Shown piece by piece: positions 1-11,845 of a DNA stretch of 64,000 bases; the first letter of the stretch is position 1, and each line of letters begins with the position of its first letter. The notes beneath the pieces were generated by a model that worked only from the letters and a program-made list of their open reading frames with translations, was not told the origin of the DNA and did not search any database. Made by a program: the position numbers and the translations under genes. The stretch is taken from assembly GCF_004011695.2 (NCBI RefSeq), contig NC_082408.1, positions 1,535,501 to 1,599,500 of the forward strand, read 5' to 3'. The DNA comes from Ascochyta rabiei (Eukaryota; Ascomycota; Dothideomycetes; Pleosporales; Didymellaceae).

Positions 1-1
1 C

Positions 2-639
2 GCGACTCTGACCAACACCTGGGGCATTGACGGTAGCATTGTCCGTTTCAGCTCCTGGGGCAACTACTTCGTATGGTCCTGCATGTCCGACAGTCTCCAA
101 TCGCTCTGCATCGCACCACTCACTTCACCCGGCAAGATCGGCGCTACTAAGGTCCTCTCGCAGCCTACACAGAGCTGGGAGAAGAACGGTGCCCCCGTCA
201 TGGAAGGACCCGCTGCCATGTACAATGGCGGGAAGACTTACCTTACTTATTCTGCAAGCTACTGTTGGACTCCTGACTACAGCTTGGGCCTCTTGACTTG
301 GAACGGAAGTGGTGACCCATCGCTGAGTGCTAGCTGGGCCAAGTCTGGCCCTGTCTTGAAGAGCGCGAACTCGAATTATGGTCCTGGACATAATGGGTGA
401 GTTTTCAGGGCAAGCTTGAGAATCGTATCAGTGTGCGCTAATTGCAGTATAGCTTCTTCACGAGTCCCGATGGTAAGGAGATCTGGAACGTGTACCATGC
501 TACAGCAAACAGCGCCGGCTCATGTGACGGCAACCGATACACCATGGCCCAGAAGGTTACCTTCAACTCAAACGGTACACCGAATTTTGGCACTCCCGCG
601 AAGTTGGGCACTACCATCACCGGTCCTTCTGGAGAGTGA
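2..639 (+). CDS. GH43 arabinan-degrading enzyme, 3' part (5' end outside window)
   Basis: Secreted glycoside hydrolase family 43 enzyme, probably of the exo-alpha-1,5-L-arabinofuranosidase type that trims arabinan side chains of pectin. Only the C-terminal part is present: the frame is open from base 2. Exons read 2-396 and 453-639, with a 56-nt intron (GTGAGT...TATAG). A nearby CAG at 445-447 would put the second exon out of frame; the TATAG acceptor restores the motif GPGHNGFFTSPDG. The downstream stretch with W-N-V-Y-H-A is also typical of GH43. The family is a five-bladed beta-propeller. The catalytic Asp/Glu residues of the N-terminal blades cannot be checked here. Family assignment is firm; the exact substrate is inferred. 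Confidence 0.85.
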
Positions 640-1204
640 AAAAAGGGCGGTGGCTTCATGCATAGAATAGAGAATGGTCACTCTAAGCTGTCTGAATACG
701 TACAATTAGTACTAGTGCACGAGACGATCACATTACCTTCGCTCACTTGTTGTTCAAAGTTGAGGTTAGTTGTCCGTCGGAGAAGTTGAATGGATCGGGG
801 ATTTGACGCTCAACATCGATCTTTGCCGTGAGTAACTTGTTGCTTTGCAGACCAAAAGCGCACTTTGTTCAGAGGACTCCCCTGGCAAATGAATTATTCA
901 AGCGTGGGCGTCAAGAGATGGTAAATGCATTGGGTGGTGTTTCGTTCTTGAAGCTATCGCAGCCGGTTTCCGCGTGCGGCACAGAATAGCCGCACTGTGG
1001 CGCATGACGCACCAATAGCGTGCATCGCGACATCGCTCCTATCAAGCGCAAGGGGGGGTTTGCGATTCATTTTGTTCAATAGTGGCTGAAAATTTTCTGG
1101 GCCGTGGCTGAAGGTGAATCATAATGGGTCGCGGTACAAAAGGTACATGAGCCTGTCGTTGGCGCGATACCAGCACCAGACTGCGCTAGAAATCTCTCAA
1201 CGCC
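640..1204. other. Intergenic, GH43 to DUF1275 gene
   Basis: No convincing gene. It holds the 3' flank of the GH43 gene and the promoter side of the DUF1275 gene. No clear TATA box was recognised. Confidence 0.5.
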
Positions 1205-2099
1205 ATGATTGCGGACCACGAAGCCATGGATACGAATTTTGAGAAGCCGGGCGCGCAGTCGCAATTCAGGCAACGCCTTGACGCTCAGATCGATTCAAAA
1301 TGGGCAGATCTGATCCTTCTGGGTTGCTTCTTCTGTTCTGGACTTGTCGACAGTATGGCCTTCAATATGTACGCTTGCTTTGTTAGTATGCAGACTGGTC
1401 AGTTATCTTGAACCTTCGCTTACCAACAATATCCTGACGAGTGTAGGTAACACAATCTTTGTCGGATTAGGTGTAAACGGACAACCTGACTCGGCGCCTC
1501 GATACTCCTGGGCAAAGTCTCTGACAGCGATAGTTTGTTTCGCGTTGGGCGCACTATTCTTCTCGACCTTCCATCGATTTTTCGGGCCTCAAAAACGATG
1601 GGTGCTGATCTCGTCCTTCGCCATTCAGGCTCTCCTGGTCGCTGTAGTCGCTATCATCACCACGATTCCAGTTATACCAAACCATCCACCAGTTGTCATC
1701 ACCCGGAACGATTCTGAGTTCCTGACATTTACGATGCCCAGCACCTTTCCCGGATCCGACTTCGCTGCGATCACCATCTTGGCTTTCCAGAGCGCCGGTC
1801 AAATCGTAGCCAGTCGCGCTCTGAAATACAACGCAATGCCAACTGTGGTATTGACGAGTCTGTACTGCGATCTTATGAGTGACGCCCAATTATTCACAGC
1901 GCCGTTGGGCCAGAATGCAGATAGAAATCGCCGCTTCCTGGGAGCGGTACTTCTCCTGGCTGGTGCTATCTCAGGTGCCTTCTTGACGAAGTCCGACGCT
2001 GGTTTTAAGGGTGGTCTCTGGATTGCTGTCTTTATCAAGACTACAATGGCTGTGGCGTGGTTCTTCTGGAAGCAGAAAAAGGTTGTTGTAAAAGAGTGA
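1205..2099 (+). CDS. DUF1275 (YoaK-type) membrane protein
   Basis: Predicted 281-residue multi-pass membrane protein of the DUF1275/YoaK family, whose biochemical role is unknown. Exons are 1205-1397 and 1447-2099 around a 49-nt intron (GTCAGT...TGTAG). Splicing restores the family signature M-Q-T-G-N-T followed by a Gly-rich G-L-G-V-N-G segment. Hydrophobic segments follow: one near residues 35-55, one in the S-L-T-A-I-V-C-F-A-L-G-A region, one in A-L-L-V-A-V-V-A-I-I, and two near the C terminus, ending in a Lys-rich tail. Length is close to the usual family length. The start ATG at 1205 is the first in frame; a second in-frame ATG lies at 1226. Membership is clear, function is not. Confidence 0.82.
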
Positions 2100-2618
2100 A
2101 TGTCGCTAGGACTTAGACATGTGGGTGATTGCCTCTTGTGTTAGAGGAGAACTCAAACACGAGCGTACACTCTCACTACATGTCAGAAGGCATCTTCCGC
2201 ATTATAGTAGCCACTTTCGTGCTTCACGTCGTATTCTCTAGTAACTCCTAAGCCTTCCACAGGTGACGTCATCGTCCTGCGTCTCTCTTTGTGAATTCCC
2301 GATGTTGCGCGGTGTAATTGCACTTCTCGATGTCAGAGGAGCGACAGGGAAAAGCGCCTAATTCGATGTCCACATGACCTGGGAGGCTGTGTGACGACTG
2401 ATCATGTGACTGGCGGCTGATGCCACCTCGGCACCAGCCCCCTGCATTCCTGCGCCATGCACCCCAGATGATCTCCGCACGGGCTGCAGCCTAGCGTCAT
2501 CGTTGCCATCTCCTCATCTCAACCTCAGCTTCTCCATTGACATCCCATCCATCACAATTCGGTGCTCAGCTGGCTGGCATCATCAATTCAAACAACCCTC
2601 AGCATCACGAACACTAGA
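2100..2618. other. Intergenic with a CRE-type palindrome
   Basis: Promoter region of the M13 peptidase gene. It contains the 8-bp palindrome TGACGTCA at 2264-2271 (listed separately). No gene was seen. Confidence 0.5.
2264..2271. promoter_or_regulatory. CRE-like site TGACGTCA
   Basis: Perfect 8-bp palindrome matching the consensus bound by ATF/CREB-type bZIP factors, 348 bp upstream of the M13 peptidase start. A second perfect copy lies upstream of the histidine kinase gene. Binding is inferred from sequence only. Confidence 0.4.
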
Positions 2619-4984
2619 ATGTCGGAGAAGACGCCCCTCATCCCAAATGAGGCACGGACAGGAGCAGCCCCACGCTCTCAACGCTGCTTTCCTCGGAAAA
2701 TAGCTGTGAGAGTTCTCTGTGCCACTGCTGCTGCTGGACTCTTCTACTACGGTTTTCCCGACAGTAAGTTTCTGGACGTTTTTTTCTGAACGCGAGGCTG
2801 ACCGCTAAAGTCACATCACACGTTGGCAAGTCCAAGCTATGCTTGACACCAGCATGCGTGCATGCGGCCTCTGAGATTCTGTACAACCTCTCTCCTAACT
2901 ACAAGGAACTCGACCCTTGTAATGATTTTGAGGAGCTTGTATGTGGTGGCTGGAGGGACCGCCATGACTTGCGTGCCGACCAAGGAGATGCGTTCACGGG
3001 TACAATCATGAGTGAGAACTCTGAACTGTTGCTTCGCCACATTCTGGAAGCGCCGTATCCCAAAGATTCACAGGTACGTGGATTGATTTGAATATAGAAA
3101 TTAGGCTGATAAAGTCCATGTAGCATTCTTATTTCTCTCCCATGCAGCTGCAGACAACGCAGAAATCTGTGGATGAGAAAAACTTCGACAAGATGAAAGC
3201 TATCTACGACGCTTGTCTTGATGAGAACAAGATCAAGGGTCTTGGTGCTGAACCACTTCTGACAGTACTGGAGGAGATCAAGCAAGCCTATCCTAAGGGC
3301 AACGCCGTTTCTTTACTTGCGAGATACGGTGTAACCGGTTTGATTGAAACTGGAACCGGTGCTGATGACCGCGATCCTGATACTGTCGTGGTATCTGTCG
3401 CGGCCCCGTATTCATTCGGCCTGCCTAGCAAAGAGCGCTACGAGGACGAGAAACTCGTCGAGAAGTATCGTGGCGTTGCTGTTGAGGTACTCCGCGCTCT
3501 CTACCCTGACTCAAAAGAAGAATCTTTTTCCAAGATCATCGACTTCGAGAAGAAGCTAGCAGCTGCTTCACCTAGCACGGAGGACCGGGAGGATGTCACC
3601 AAGTACTACAACCCAATGAGCCTGGATGATGCTAACAAACTCGCTCCGGAAATTGACCTGAAAGGTTTACTTCACAAGCTCGTGCCTAAGCACGTTGGAG
3701 TAAATCGTGTCATTGTCATGGCGCCAGACTATCAGAAGAAGCTTTCCTCCATCCTTTCCGAGACTGACAGCGAAGTGGTGATGAATTATCTTCTCTGGAA
3801 AGCCACTCAGTCACTTTCAGGATACATTGACGCAGAAGCAGTCAAGCCCTATAAGCGATTCGTCAATGAACTCGCTGGCAAGGTCAGTAAGAATACTCCC
3901 CGTTAGTTCTACGTTCTTCTGACTTGCATAGGATCCTGAATCCACTCCTGAACGGTGGCGCAAATGTGTAGGCCACGTTGATGATGGTGTGGGCTGGATT
4001 TTGAGCAGATTCTTTGTTGAGAAGGCTTTCTCTGCCGAAGCTAAGAATTTTGGTGACACAATCATTACTGACATCAAGACCGAGTTCGCCAAGAAACTTC
4101 AGGCAACGAAGTGGATGGACGAGGCTACCACAAAGCAGGCTATCAACAAGGTTCACAACATCATTCAAAAGATTGGGTACCCCACTGAGAGCCCAAATAT
4201 CATGGATCCCCCAAGCCTTGAGAAGTACTACGATTTAGTCAACGTCTCATCCAGCACGTTCTTCCAGAACGCGTTGTCAGTACGTCGATTTGCTGTCGAC
4301 GATGAATGGTCAGCGCTGGGCAAGCCTGTAGACCGTGCGAAGTGGGGCATGTATGCTTCAACGGTCAATGCCTATTACAATCCACCTGGCAACGAGATTG
4401 TCTTCCCGGCTGGCATCATGCAGTTTCCTGTCTTTGATGTCAACGTACCCGCGTACATGTCCTACGGTGCGTTCGGCTCGGTTGCCGGTCACGAACTTAG
4501 CCACGCCTTCGACTCCACAGGACGTCATTATGATGAGATCGGCAACTACACTGACTGGTGGAGTAATGGGACGGTTGAGGCGTTCAAAGAACGAGCTGAA
4601 TGTTTTGTCAATCAGTATGCCAACTTCTCTGTACCTGGCACTGACGACAAGCCCCTCCACGTCAACGGACGCCTGACTCTAGGCGAGAATATTGCTGATG
4701 CTGGCGGTCTATCTGCGTCTTATCAGGCGTGGAAGCGTCGCTCTCACGAGAAGCCGAATCAATTTCTTCCCGGTCTGGAGCACTTTACGCAAGATCAGCT
4801 TTTCTTCGTCACTTACTCGAACTGGTGGTGCGGCAAATCGCGTAAGGAGAATGCTATCAACAGGATCTACACCGACCCTCACGCGCCCAAGTGGGCACGC
4901 ATCTTGGGGACGATGGCGAACAGCCGTGAGTTTCGGGAGAGCTTCCAATGCAAGGAGAAGAAGCCTACCTGCCAGCTGTGGTAA
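2619..4984 (+). CDS. M13-family zinc metallopeptidase (neprilysin/ECE-like)
   Basis: Predicted 731-residue type II membrane metallopeptidase of family M13 (neprilysin, endothelin-converting enzyme), expected to cleave peptides outside the cell. Exons are 2619-2763, 2811-3073, 3148-3882 and 3932-4984, all joined by GT-AG introns of 46-74 nt with frame continuity. A short cytoplasmic N terminus is followed by a membrane anchor at about residues 28-45. The ectodomain begins with the C-L-T-P-A-C-V motif. The zinc site H-E-L-S-H lies at about 568-572 and the third ligand motif E-N-I-A-D-A-G-G begins at about 633. Length and motifs match the family, so the enzyme should be active. The ATG at 2619 was chosen because it gives a short charged N terminus before the anchor. 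Confidence 0.92.
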
Positions 4985-5600
4985 AAAATAACTTGGATGA
5001 AGTCGCTCGAGGAATCGACTCAGGAAATTGTGTAGGAAATTTTTAGTGCTCAATCCGTACCGTTGTGCAATGTAGTTGCTAATATCTCATATGCGAAGCC
5101 AACAACGCAAATCAGTGCAATACAGACAGGTCAACTAATCAGCCCGTAGATCAAGAACTAGTGAGAAAACGAAGATAGGGGAGGAATCGAAAATATTGTT
5201 CCGAGCAACAACTACTTCAGGACAAATCTCAACATGCGGGAGCCACATGGAGTGAGCACGATTCAAACGCAAGCCAAGTAAACATGTTGCGGTGTCACTG
5301 CTTCAGATTGTTGGATTCACTAATACCACGCTGAGGAAATCTTTAAACGACCACTGCGGAATTTGATGTGAATGACTGGCTACCCTGGGTTACCTACTGC
5401 GACGTAACAAAAGATGCGATCCTTGAGTGTGCGTGCGCCTGCTCTGTAATGTGAGCTTGGGGTAGATAAACTCAGCTCTCAACAAATGTCCTTAGATGTG
5501 GACGCGACAAACATCTTCTCGCGAATTGTTCTATCTCTCTCCGATGTGTTGCTGCCATGTGTTTGCGTGTACGTCGCCACGACCCTGTCTTACAAGCTCG
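4985..5600. other. Intergenic
   Basis: 3' flanks of the M13 peptidase gene (plus strand) and of the broken gene on the minus strand. Nothing recognisable inside. Confidence 0.5.
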
Positions 5601-8077
5601 TCAAGCAAGCTGAAAAGTATCTCCGCACCAGCCGTAGACGGGTCTGAGGCGCCTCCCAATACGCTTAGCTATGACGTAGTTGATCTCGCTGTCAGGATGT
5701 GGCTCATGAAAATGGATGCCGCGCTCAATGCCGACATCTGTCGTAGGCGTGAACTGCCACGCCGACCCTTGAAGCTTCTCAGCGGAGAAACCAATGCGGA
5801 CCATTGCTCGCTTGAACTCCACCCACTTGGTGCCTTTCGAGACTTCTCCAATGTCTTCTGAGGGCACAGAAAACAGCGTTCTGAAGACATTGTGCGTGCT
5901 CTTGTCGACTGCGAACACATGTTTCACAGTCTCAATAGCAACGTCTGAGGGTTTCATAGTCAAGGCCTCGATACCATCAGATACGAAGTCAGGGACACCT
6001 CGGGTCTTTGCTTTGACCCTTTCTACAACAGCCATCTTGTCGAAGGCACCGGTGATCTGCGCTGTCTTGTCGTGAAGCTGGTCAGGAATAGACTGAAACT
6101 CATACTCATTCGTTTTTGTTGGTTTGTTGCTACTGATAGGACTGTTTGCCCATGGAGCACTTCGGTACATCTCGCTACTATCCTTGAGACATTCTTGAAT
6201 GACTCCGTACTGCGCAACTCCTGTCTTCTTTTCGAAATGAGAATCGACGGCTACCCAGAAGCGATCTAGGTTCGCATCTGCTTTGCGCATGGCGGCAACA
6301 GTATGACGACTACCTTTCTTGTGCTCCGGATAGTTGAGCTTACCACGAAGTGGGAAAATGAGATCCAAAGGGGGCGAAAAGTCTTACTGCAGAGCTGAGT
6401 TCCACTTGTCAAAAGCAAGGCCAGACCCCTCAGAAACAGTGACTTTACACCCACAGCCATCCACTCTACATGTCTTGACATCAGACGATCGAGACCAGAG
6501 TGAGATTTGTCGGAGGCATTCTGTGATGACGGAAAGCTCTGTGAGAAGAGACATCATACGTCCTGTGATCATCTTGCGAGCTGTTGCACTTGTTTGAAGC
6601 AAGCGATCGACCCTTTCGAGATCGAAAGCCAGAAACACCGGCCAGTCTAGCCTGCCTTGCCCATCCCACCGAAAACCCTCGAACAGATCAAGTACCTCTT
6701 TCTCGGCTGCAGGCATATCGTACGCACATTTGAACTGATGATCAAACACCCCAGTGCTGCAATTTCGAAACACAAACGGTCGCGATCCTGGCGCGGCACA
6801 GGAGCAGCGATATATTCTATCCAAAAGCCATCTCCCGACGTTCCTTGCCATTTTCTCGATATCCAAGATAGGCAGAGCTTGTTGTTGCTTTGTTGCGCCC
6901 TCATGCAAGAGCCTGTTGTACTTTTTCAGCCGCGTGCTGAGGTAGTCCCAAGCGTGGAGCATTGCAAAGACTCATCCATGAAGTCCACCAGAATGGATTT
7001 CTTGTATTCTGGTAGGCTCGTGAAATTGTGGGGCCTAAAATCGCAAGCCGAGAAAATCTCATAAAGAGAGTGATCCAGATATTCCTGGACCGTATCCGCA
7101 AAGTAACCTGGGTCTTCGCGAAGTACCCAGATGTGGTTTTTCTGCGTACTGAGAGCGCCTTTGATGTAGCCACGTAGCCGAGAGAAGTTCGAGGAATCCC
7201 ATCCATGATATGGTGCCAAGTTGAGTATGTCTGTGAATGAGCTGTGTTCTGCATCCTTCTTTTCAAGGATCTGCGTGATCGATGGTTCTTCCTGTACTGG
7301 ACCCTTGAATAGAACGTCGTCCGTCAAGTCCCACAAGAGCGCCCTTGCACAAGCGAACAGGAAGGTAAGTATCCGCTGCTGGATCCTAAGTGCCTGGAAA
7401 GATTGTCTCGCACAGACTTCGTATCCATCGTTGGAATCGCAGTGTTTAGATGAGCTGTTCGAAGTCTTCGTGACTCTGCCGTATCTAGTCGGATCCACGG
7501 CTTCGGTGAAATGTATTCTTATCAATTCACAAAACTTCTAGTCTGAACAGTTACCCAAGGCCATAAATACAGGGCTAAACTGTGTCTCGATTGCAGAAAA
7601 CCCCCAAGGCGTTTTGCGGCCCCGGGCGTTTAAGAAGATCAGTAGAGTCCTCGGTTTTGTGAGGTCTTCTTGGTTGACTGAACCATATTTAGCACACGGT
7701 CTATACAAGCTTTCCGAGAAACCTACTGAAGGGCCAAACAAAGCGGTCGGGTATGGTTCCTGGTGTTGCATGCTCCGTAGCGACAACGTTATCTGGACGA
7801 TGCACTTCAGGCATGTCTGGCCAAGCAGCGAGCAAGATTTTGCGCCTCTGGGCAACAGTCTTCATCGTCCAGCTCTGTCTGATCAGCGCCTCGTGTCGTG
7901 TTACAATCGATTTGAGTGCCTTGTAATCATCTCAGATACTTTGAGAATTGGCAGCAGCATGAAATGAACTTCAAGCGCATTAATCATCGCCGGGGTGACG
8001 GTCGCATCGCGGCACAAGCGGGCGGTGAGTTCACTCAACTCTATCACCTGTTCTCCACTGGGCTCATTAGTGGGCAT
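5601..8077 (-). pseudogene. Broken fungal-specific gene with C-terminal FHEPHP motif
   Basis: Remnant of a long fungal-specific protein of unknown function whose C terminus carries an F-H-E-P-H-P motif followed by G-R-R-L and Y-G-W. I recall this as a large ascomycete hypothetical family. Read on the minus strand, the frame opens at an ATG at 8077, changes frame near 7930, again between about 7855 and 7701, and again near 6955. It is also interrupted by in-frame stops TAG at 7538-7540 and TAA at 6384-6386. Family-like sequence continues on both sides of every break, for example the W-P-D-M-P-E-V-H-R-P-D segment near 7810. Both stops can come from CAG or CAA by a single C-to-T change, as RIP does. 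No introns explain the breaks. Sequencing indels could account for the frame changes but less easily for the stops. Confidence 0.75.
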
Positions 8078-8413
8078 TTACAAAGCTCTGCAGTTTCCGC
8101 ATCACTTACTCAGCACCGTGTGTAGGCTGTGACCAGGCCACCATGATTGAAGTTATGTCGTCGAGGTTTGCGGGTGTTTGTTGACGAGATTATGAGCGCG
8201 TGTAGAACAGCTGAAAGTGATACCACAACATCAGCCACGGGGAAATATGACTCAGCAAAGTATGTGCGGGGGATGGAAAAATATGCTGAGGTGAAAGCAA
8301 GATTGCTGTTCCTTGAGCAAACGGTGGGTGGCGAATCATGGCCTCATGGGCGCAACATGCATTGTTTACAACCTGACAAACAATCATATCAGGGCCTTCG
8401 CTTTGCAGCACAG
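8078..8413. other. Intergenic
   Basis: Sequence between the broken gene and the 3' end of the FMN-binding protein gene. No supported gene. Confidence 0.45.
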
Positions 8414-9187
8414 TCAACCTGACTTCCCGGCGTCTTTCAGCTCCCCCCTCTGCCTCACTAAATCCGCCATCACATTCCCCGTCTCTGACCCGAGCGCCTC
8501 GAAACCCTTGATGACACCCTCCCGATCACCCTTTGGGCTCTCTTGACTCATCTTGAACTTGCCTTCCAGGCGATCAAGCTTGATCTCAATGCCAATGATA
8601 GCTTTCTGTAGCAGCTCAATATACTTCTCTGGCGCATCCGCCACTTTCCAAGATCCCGCCCTCCCCTCTTCCCCATCATAGCCCATGACCGACTTCTCAG
8701 CATGTTCAGACAGATCGTGAATCTGTTGCGACAGGAAGGCCCCGGTCTCAGGTGATTTGGAGTCAAAATAGATCCTCGCTTTCCCGTAGGCTTGCGCCGC
8801 AGCATAGTTCCATGTCGGCACGACTTTCCCAGACTCGGGCTTGGTCTCAGTGTAAAATTTGGGCGTGATGTAGTGGTGTGCTGCCGCTGTAAAGAGAACG
8901 AGAACCTCTTCTTCTAGGTAGGAGCCATTTGGCTTCGATGCAGTTTCGAGGTTGTCGATGATGGTCTTGCTTTGAGGATTTGCTCGGGCGAGATGGCCGC
9001 GGAGGGTGCCAAGCTCGGTCTCGCTGGCTTCGTCTTCAACATCTAGAATCCATGGTATGTGGGTGGATAAGAGGAAAGGATAACGCTTCGAGGGGATGGC
9101 AGTGGTAAGGACGCCGAGTGGGTTGCTGCGGATCAGCTGTCGCAGGGTCACGAGCGATGTCTCCGTATGGATGGCTCGGAGGTACAT
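8414..9187 (-). CDS. PAI2-type FMN-binding protein
   Basis: Intronless 257-residue protein of the PAI2 / FMN_bind_2 family, a split-barrel flavin-binding fold named after the Bacillus regulator of sporulation and protease genes. The N terminus (M-Y-L-R followed by L-R-Q-L-I-R-S-N-P-L-G-V-L-T-T) and the central V-V-P-T-W-N-Y-A-A-A-Q-A-Y-G segment are family hallmarks. The C-terminal region with K-M-S-Q-E and a D-R-E-G-V-I-K-G helix also matches. In fungi these proteins are mostly uncharacterised. A role in transcription control is a family name rather than evidence here; a flavin-dependent redox or scavenging role is equally possible. Confidence 0.87.
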   Translation of the reverse strand: MYLRAIHTETSLVTLRQLIRSNPLGVLTTAIPSKRYPFLLSTHIPWILDVEDEASETELGTLRGHLARANPQSKTIIDNLETASKPNGSYLEEEVLVLFTAAAHHYITPKFYTETKPESGKVVPTWNYAAAQAYGKARIYFDSKSPETGAFLSQQIHDLSEHAEKSVMGYDGEEGRAGSWKVADAPEKYIELLQKAIIGIEIKLDRLEGKFKMSQESPKGDREGVIKGFEALGSETGNVMADLVRQRGELKDAGKSG

Positions 9188-10070
9188 GCTGTGTGGAAGT
9201 TATGACAGTCGAAATTATGTCAAGGCGTTTCCTGAAAGTTATATGGTGAATGGCCCTGGCCGTATATAGAATGTAGTTGCGGACGTGATTGGCTTCGAGT
9301 TGGTTATGATTCGTTCGGTTCGTCATTAGAAAACGCTACTCGCTGTTTTTGCTCTAGCCTAGTGACTCTTCCAGGTTATTAAACATTGATTAGCAAACAA
9401 CGGCCTCGTTGTTCTAGACGTGATAATTTTGAATCACCTTGCAAAGTATTGCACTTTTTACAACCTGTGCATGCCACACGCGTGCTTGCAACGACCCAGC
9501 ATTACGTGATAGACAAAGCAAACCCATGCCACGTGGTGGTCGCCCACCGGAAACAGTGCAGTCTCACCAGGACCTCAGATGGAATATCACATGAAGTCTT
9601 TCCAGTAGAGGATCCTCAGAGATAGCTGCAATGGTGCAACTCATCACCCTGTATTACCAAGATATATTGTACAAATCTTTGTGTGTTTTCCACATACGAC
9701 CATAGGACGTTGAAAACAAGGCTTCCCGTTCGCTCAGCCCTATTTAAGCAACGTACCGGCGGATTAGTAGTTAGGTGGGTGACCACTAGCGAATACCCGC
9801 TGTTGTATGTTTTTTGCCGTTCTCATATCTTGGGATGAGAGGAATGCGTGCATTGTCTGTTGCTTTTTTGTTTTGTCGATGGGCCCAGAGTGCACCCAAG
9901 TTGAGGTGTGACATGGACATGTCAGCTCATCGATCCCCAGATTGGAACATGCACTTATAAGCCATATTTACTATCGCCCGCCGGTGAGCGTAGGTGCAGG
10001 ATGGCACCATGCCTTGTTCAAATCGTGGATTTCGTATACATTGTCTTCCTACATATGCAACCTTCTGCAT
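9188..10070. other. Intergenic
   Basis: Promoter of the PAI2-like gene (left) and the 3' flank of HIS3 (right). Short open frames in the region lack codon or motif support. No gene called. Confidence 0.45.
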
Positions 10071-10775
10071 CTAATAAAGCACACCCTTTGTACTCCTAAC
10101 CTCACCTTCCCACTGCTTGACGACTGTCGTGGCATGGCGGATGGCAACAGCAAGCGCCTTGAACGCGCTCTCAGCCCTGTGGTGATCGTTCTCTCCCCTC
10201 AGGCAGTCCACGTGCAATGTTGTTCCGCTCGCCTGCGCAAAGCTCTGTAAGCAATGCGGGATCATTTCGCAGCTCAAGTCGCCAATCTTCTCCCTCCTCA
10301 ACCCTAAGTCAATGATGCTGTATGGCCTGTTGCTCAGGTCGATGACGGCGCGTGACAGTGCCTCGTCGAGGGGTGCGTATGCGTGGCCGAAGCGTGCGAG
10401 GCCTGTTGAGCCTTGCAGGGCGTTCTTGAATGCCTGGCCCAATGCGAGGAATGCGTCTTCGGAGGTGTGGTGGTCGTCGATGTGCAGGTCGCCCTTACAC
10501 CTGATCTGCAAAGACCAGCCAGCGTGTTTGGCCAGCGCGTGGATCATGTGGTCGAGAAAGCCGATACCGGTGTCGACAGCAATTTCTTGGGAGTTTGACT
10601 TTTGCGAGGCATGGTCTTTGTCGATCTTTTCGCCTTCGCCATTGAGGTTTTTCTTGTCTAGCGCGGCCCAAAAGTCGGAGTGCTCGTAAGCTTGCAGCTC
10701 ACCGCCATCGAGGTTGATGGAGACTTGGATTTTGGTCTCGTTGGTATCACGGTTGAGGGTGGCGGTGCGTGGCAT
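10071..10775 (-). CDS. HIS3: Imidazoleglycerol-phosphate dehydratase
   Basis: Sixth step of histidine biosynthesis: dehydration of imidazoleglycerol phosphate to imidazoleacetol phosphate, a manganese-dependent enzyme. Intronless, 234 residues. The two metal-binding motifs are seen as H-H-T-S-E-D (about 102-107) and D-H-H-R-A-E-S-A-F (about 197-205), and the G-I-G-F-L-D-H-M segment is at about 70-77. A charged insertion at about 31-62 is usual in fungal versions. The start ATG at 10775 is followed by the conserved R-x-T-x-E-T-K-I stretch. The gene is divergent from RPC19 with about 350 bp between the start codons. No clear TGACTC-type amino-acid-control site was found there by eye. Confidence 0.97.
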   Translation of the reverse strand: MPRTATLNRDTNETKIQVSINLDGGELQAYEHSDFWAALDKKNLNGEGEKIDKDHASQKSNSQEIAVDTGIGFLDHMIHALAKHAGWSLQIRCKGDLHIDDHHTSEDAFLALGQAFKNALQGSTGLARFGHAYAPLDEALSRAVIDLSNRPYSIIDLGLRREKIGDLSCEMIPHCLQSFAQASGTTLHVDCLRGENDHHRAESAFKALAVAIRHATTVVKQWEGEVRSTKGVLY

Positions 10776-11125
10776 GACGGCGTGTTGGCGATAGCGACCC
10801 TAGTTGTAATGTGGCGGATGGGGCCTGAGACTGGCGAGGTGAGATTGAACGTCAATTGCAGTTATGAGTGCAGTCGAGAAAAGCCGAGGTGGGCTCGAAG
10901 GCGTACCCCACGTACCCACGTCACAAGCTAGCCGCGGCCGTAGGTAGGGCTGAAAAAAGTAGCTAAGCCAACACTGATTCGCGGAGCCAAAACGTGCAAG
11001 AGAAAAGTTTTGAAATCACGAAGTCACGCTTTCAAGTACATACACTACCACAACCTACCCCAGTCTCTATTGCTGGACCCGAAACTCACCGTAGAAGGAA
11101 TAAAGAGCAAGGAAATCGAGTAAAA
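10776..11125. promoter_or_regulatory. Divergent promoter region HIS3 / RPC19
   Basis: 350 bp between the start codons of two divergent housekeeping genes, so it should hold both promoters. No TATA box or TGASTCA site was recognised. Confidence 0.5.
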
Positions 11126-11679
11126 ATGCCCTCCGCTACGGAAGATAAGGTTGCGCCCAAGATCATCGACCCTGCATCTGAGCACGGCGACGAGATCGAT
11201 GCATCAGTAGACCGCGACAGGATACGTGTCGTAAGTTGAAGCTGTATCGAAGTCGTAGTATCGGGTCACTGACACCGTGCAGTTGGCAGGCGCGACTGAG
11301 AGCGCTGCTTCATTCCAATTTGACGGCGAGGACCACACGCTTGGCAACGCGCTGAGATATATCATCATGAAGAAGTAAGTGTTTTGATCTGCTAACACAC
11401 TGACGACAGATGCTGACAATATATGAAGTCCTGATGTCGAGTTTTGCGGTTACTCCATTCCTCATCCTTCAGAAACCAAGATGAACCTGCGCATCCAGAC
11501 ATACGGTAAGTCTAGTTGCCTCCTGCAGTGGAGCAGCCTACTGACAGCATCGCTTAGACAACGTCAGCGTCTATCAGGTTTTGGAGAAGGGTCTGGAGGA
11601 CCTCATGAACATGTGCGATGTGGTCACGGACAAATTCACTGTCGAGAGAGAGAGTTTCGTCAATCAGATGGAGCAATAG
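11126..11679 (+). CDS. RPC19: RNA polymerase I/III common subunit AC19
   Basis: Small alpha-like subunit shared by RNA polymerases I and III; it pairs with AC40 in assembly of the core. Four exons: 11126-11230, 11283-11374, 11429-11505 and 11558-11679, giving 131 residues. All introns are about 52-54 nt with GT-AG ends. Splicing restores the hallmark sequence [11 protein letters not shown] followed by [18 protein letters not shown], which is diagnostic of AC19. An acidic N-terminal tail precedes the conserved domain, as in yeast. The gene is convergent with the NDUFA6 gene, leaving 166 bp between stop codons. Confidence 0.95.
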
Positions 11680-11845
11680 GTTCGTTGTACCTAGACAGAT
11701 TTTGATTGGGAAGGTCATTGCATTGCAGGCGTTCACGGGTAGCATCTACGGATCGGCGCACAAGAAAGGAAATGGTATTGTGACAAAGCTATTTACACGC
11801 TTTCTTTGTCTTGTCTCGCTCCCAGCCCCAAGTACTGGAACTCCC

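Noticed and set aside
6382..6400. GTAAGA at the in-frame stop as an intron donor rescuing the broken gene
   Set aside because: No acceptor nearby restores the frame, and family-like sequence resumes immediately after the stop in the same frame.
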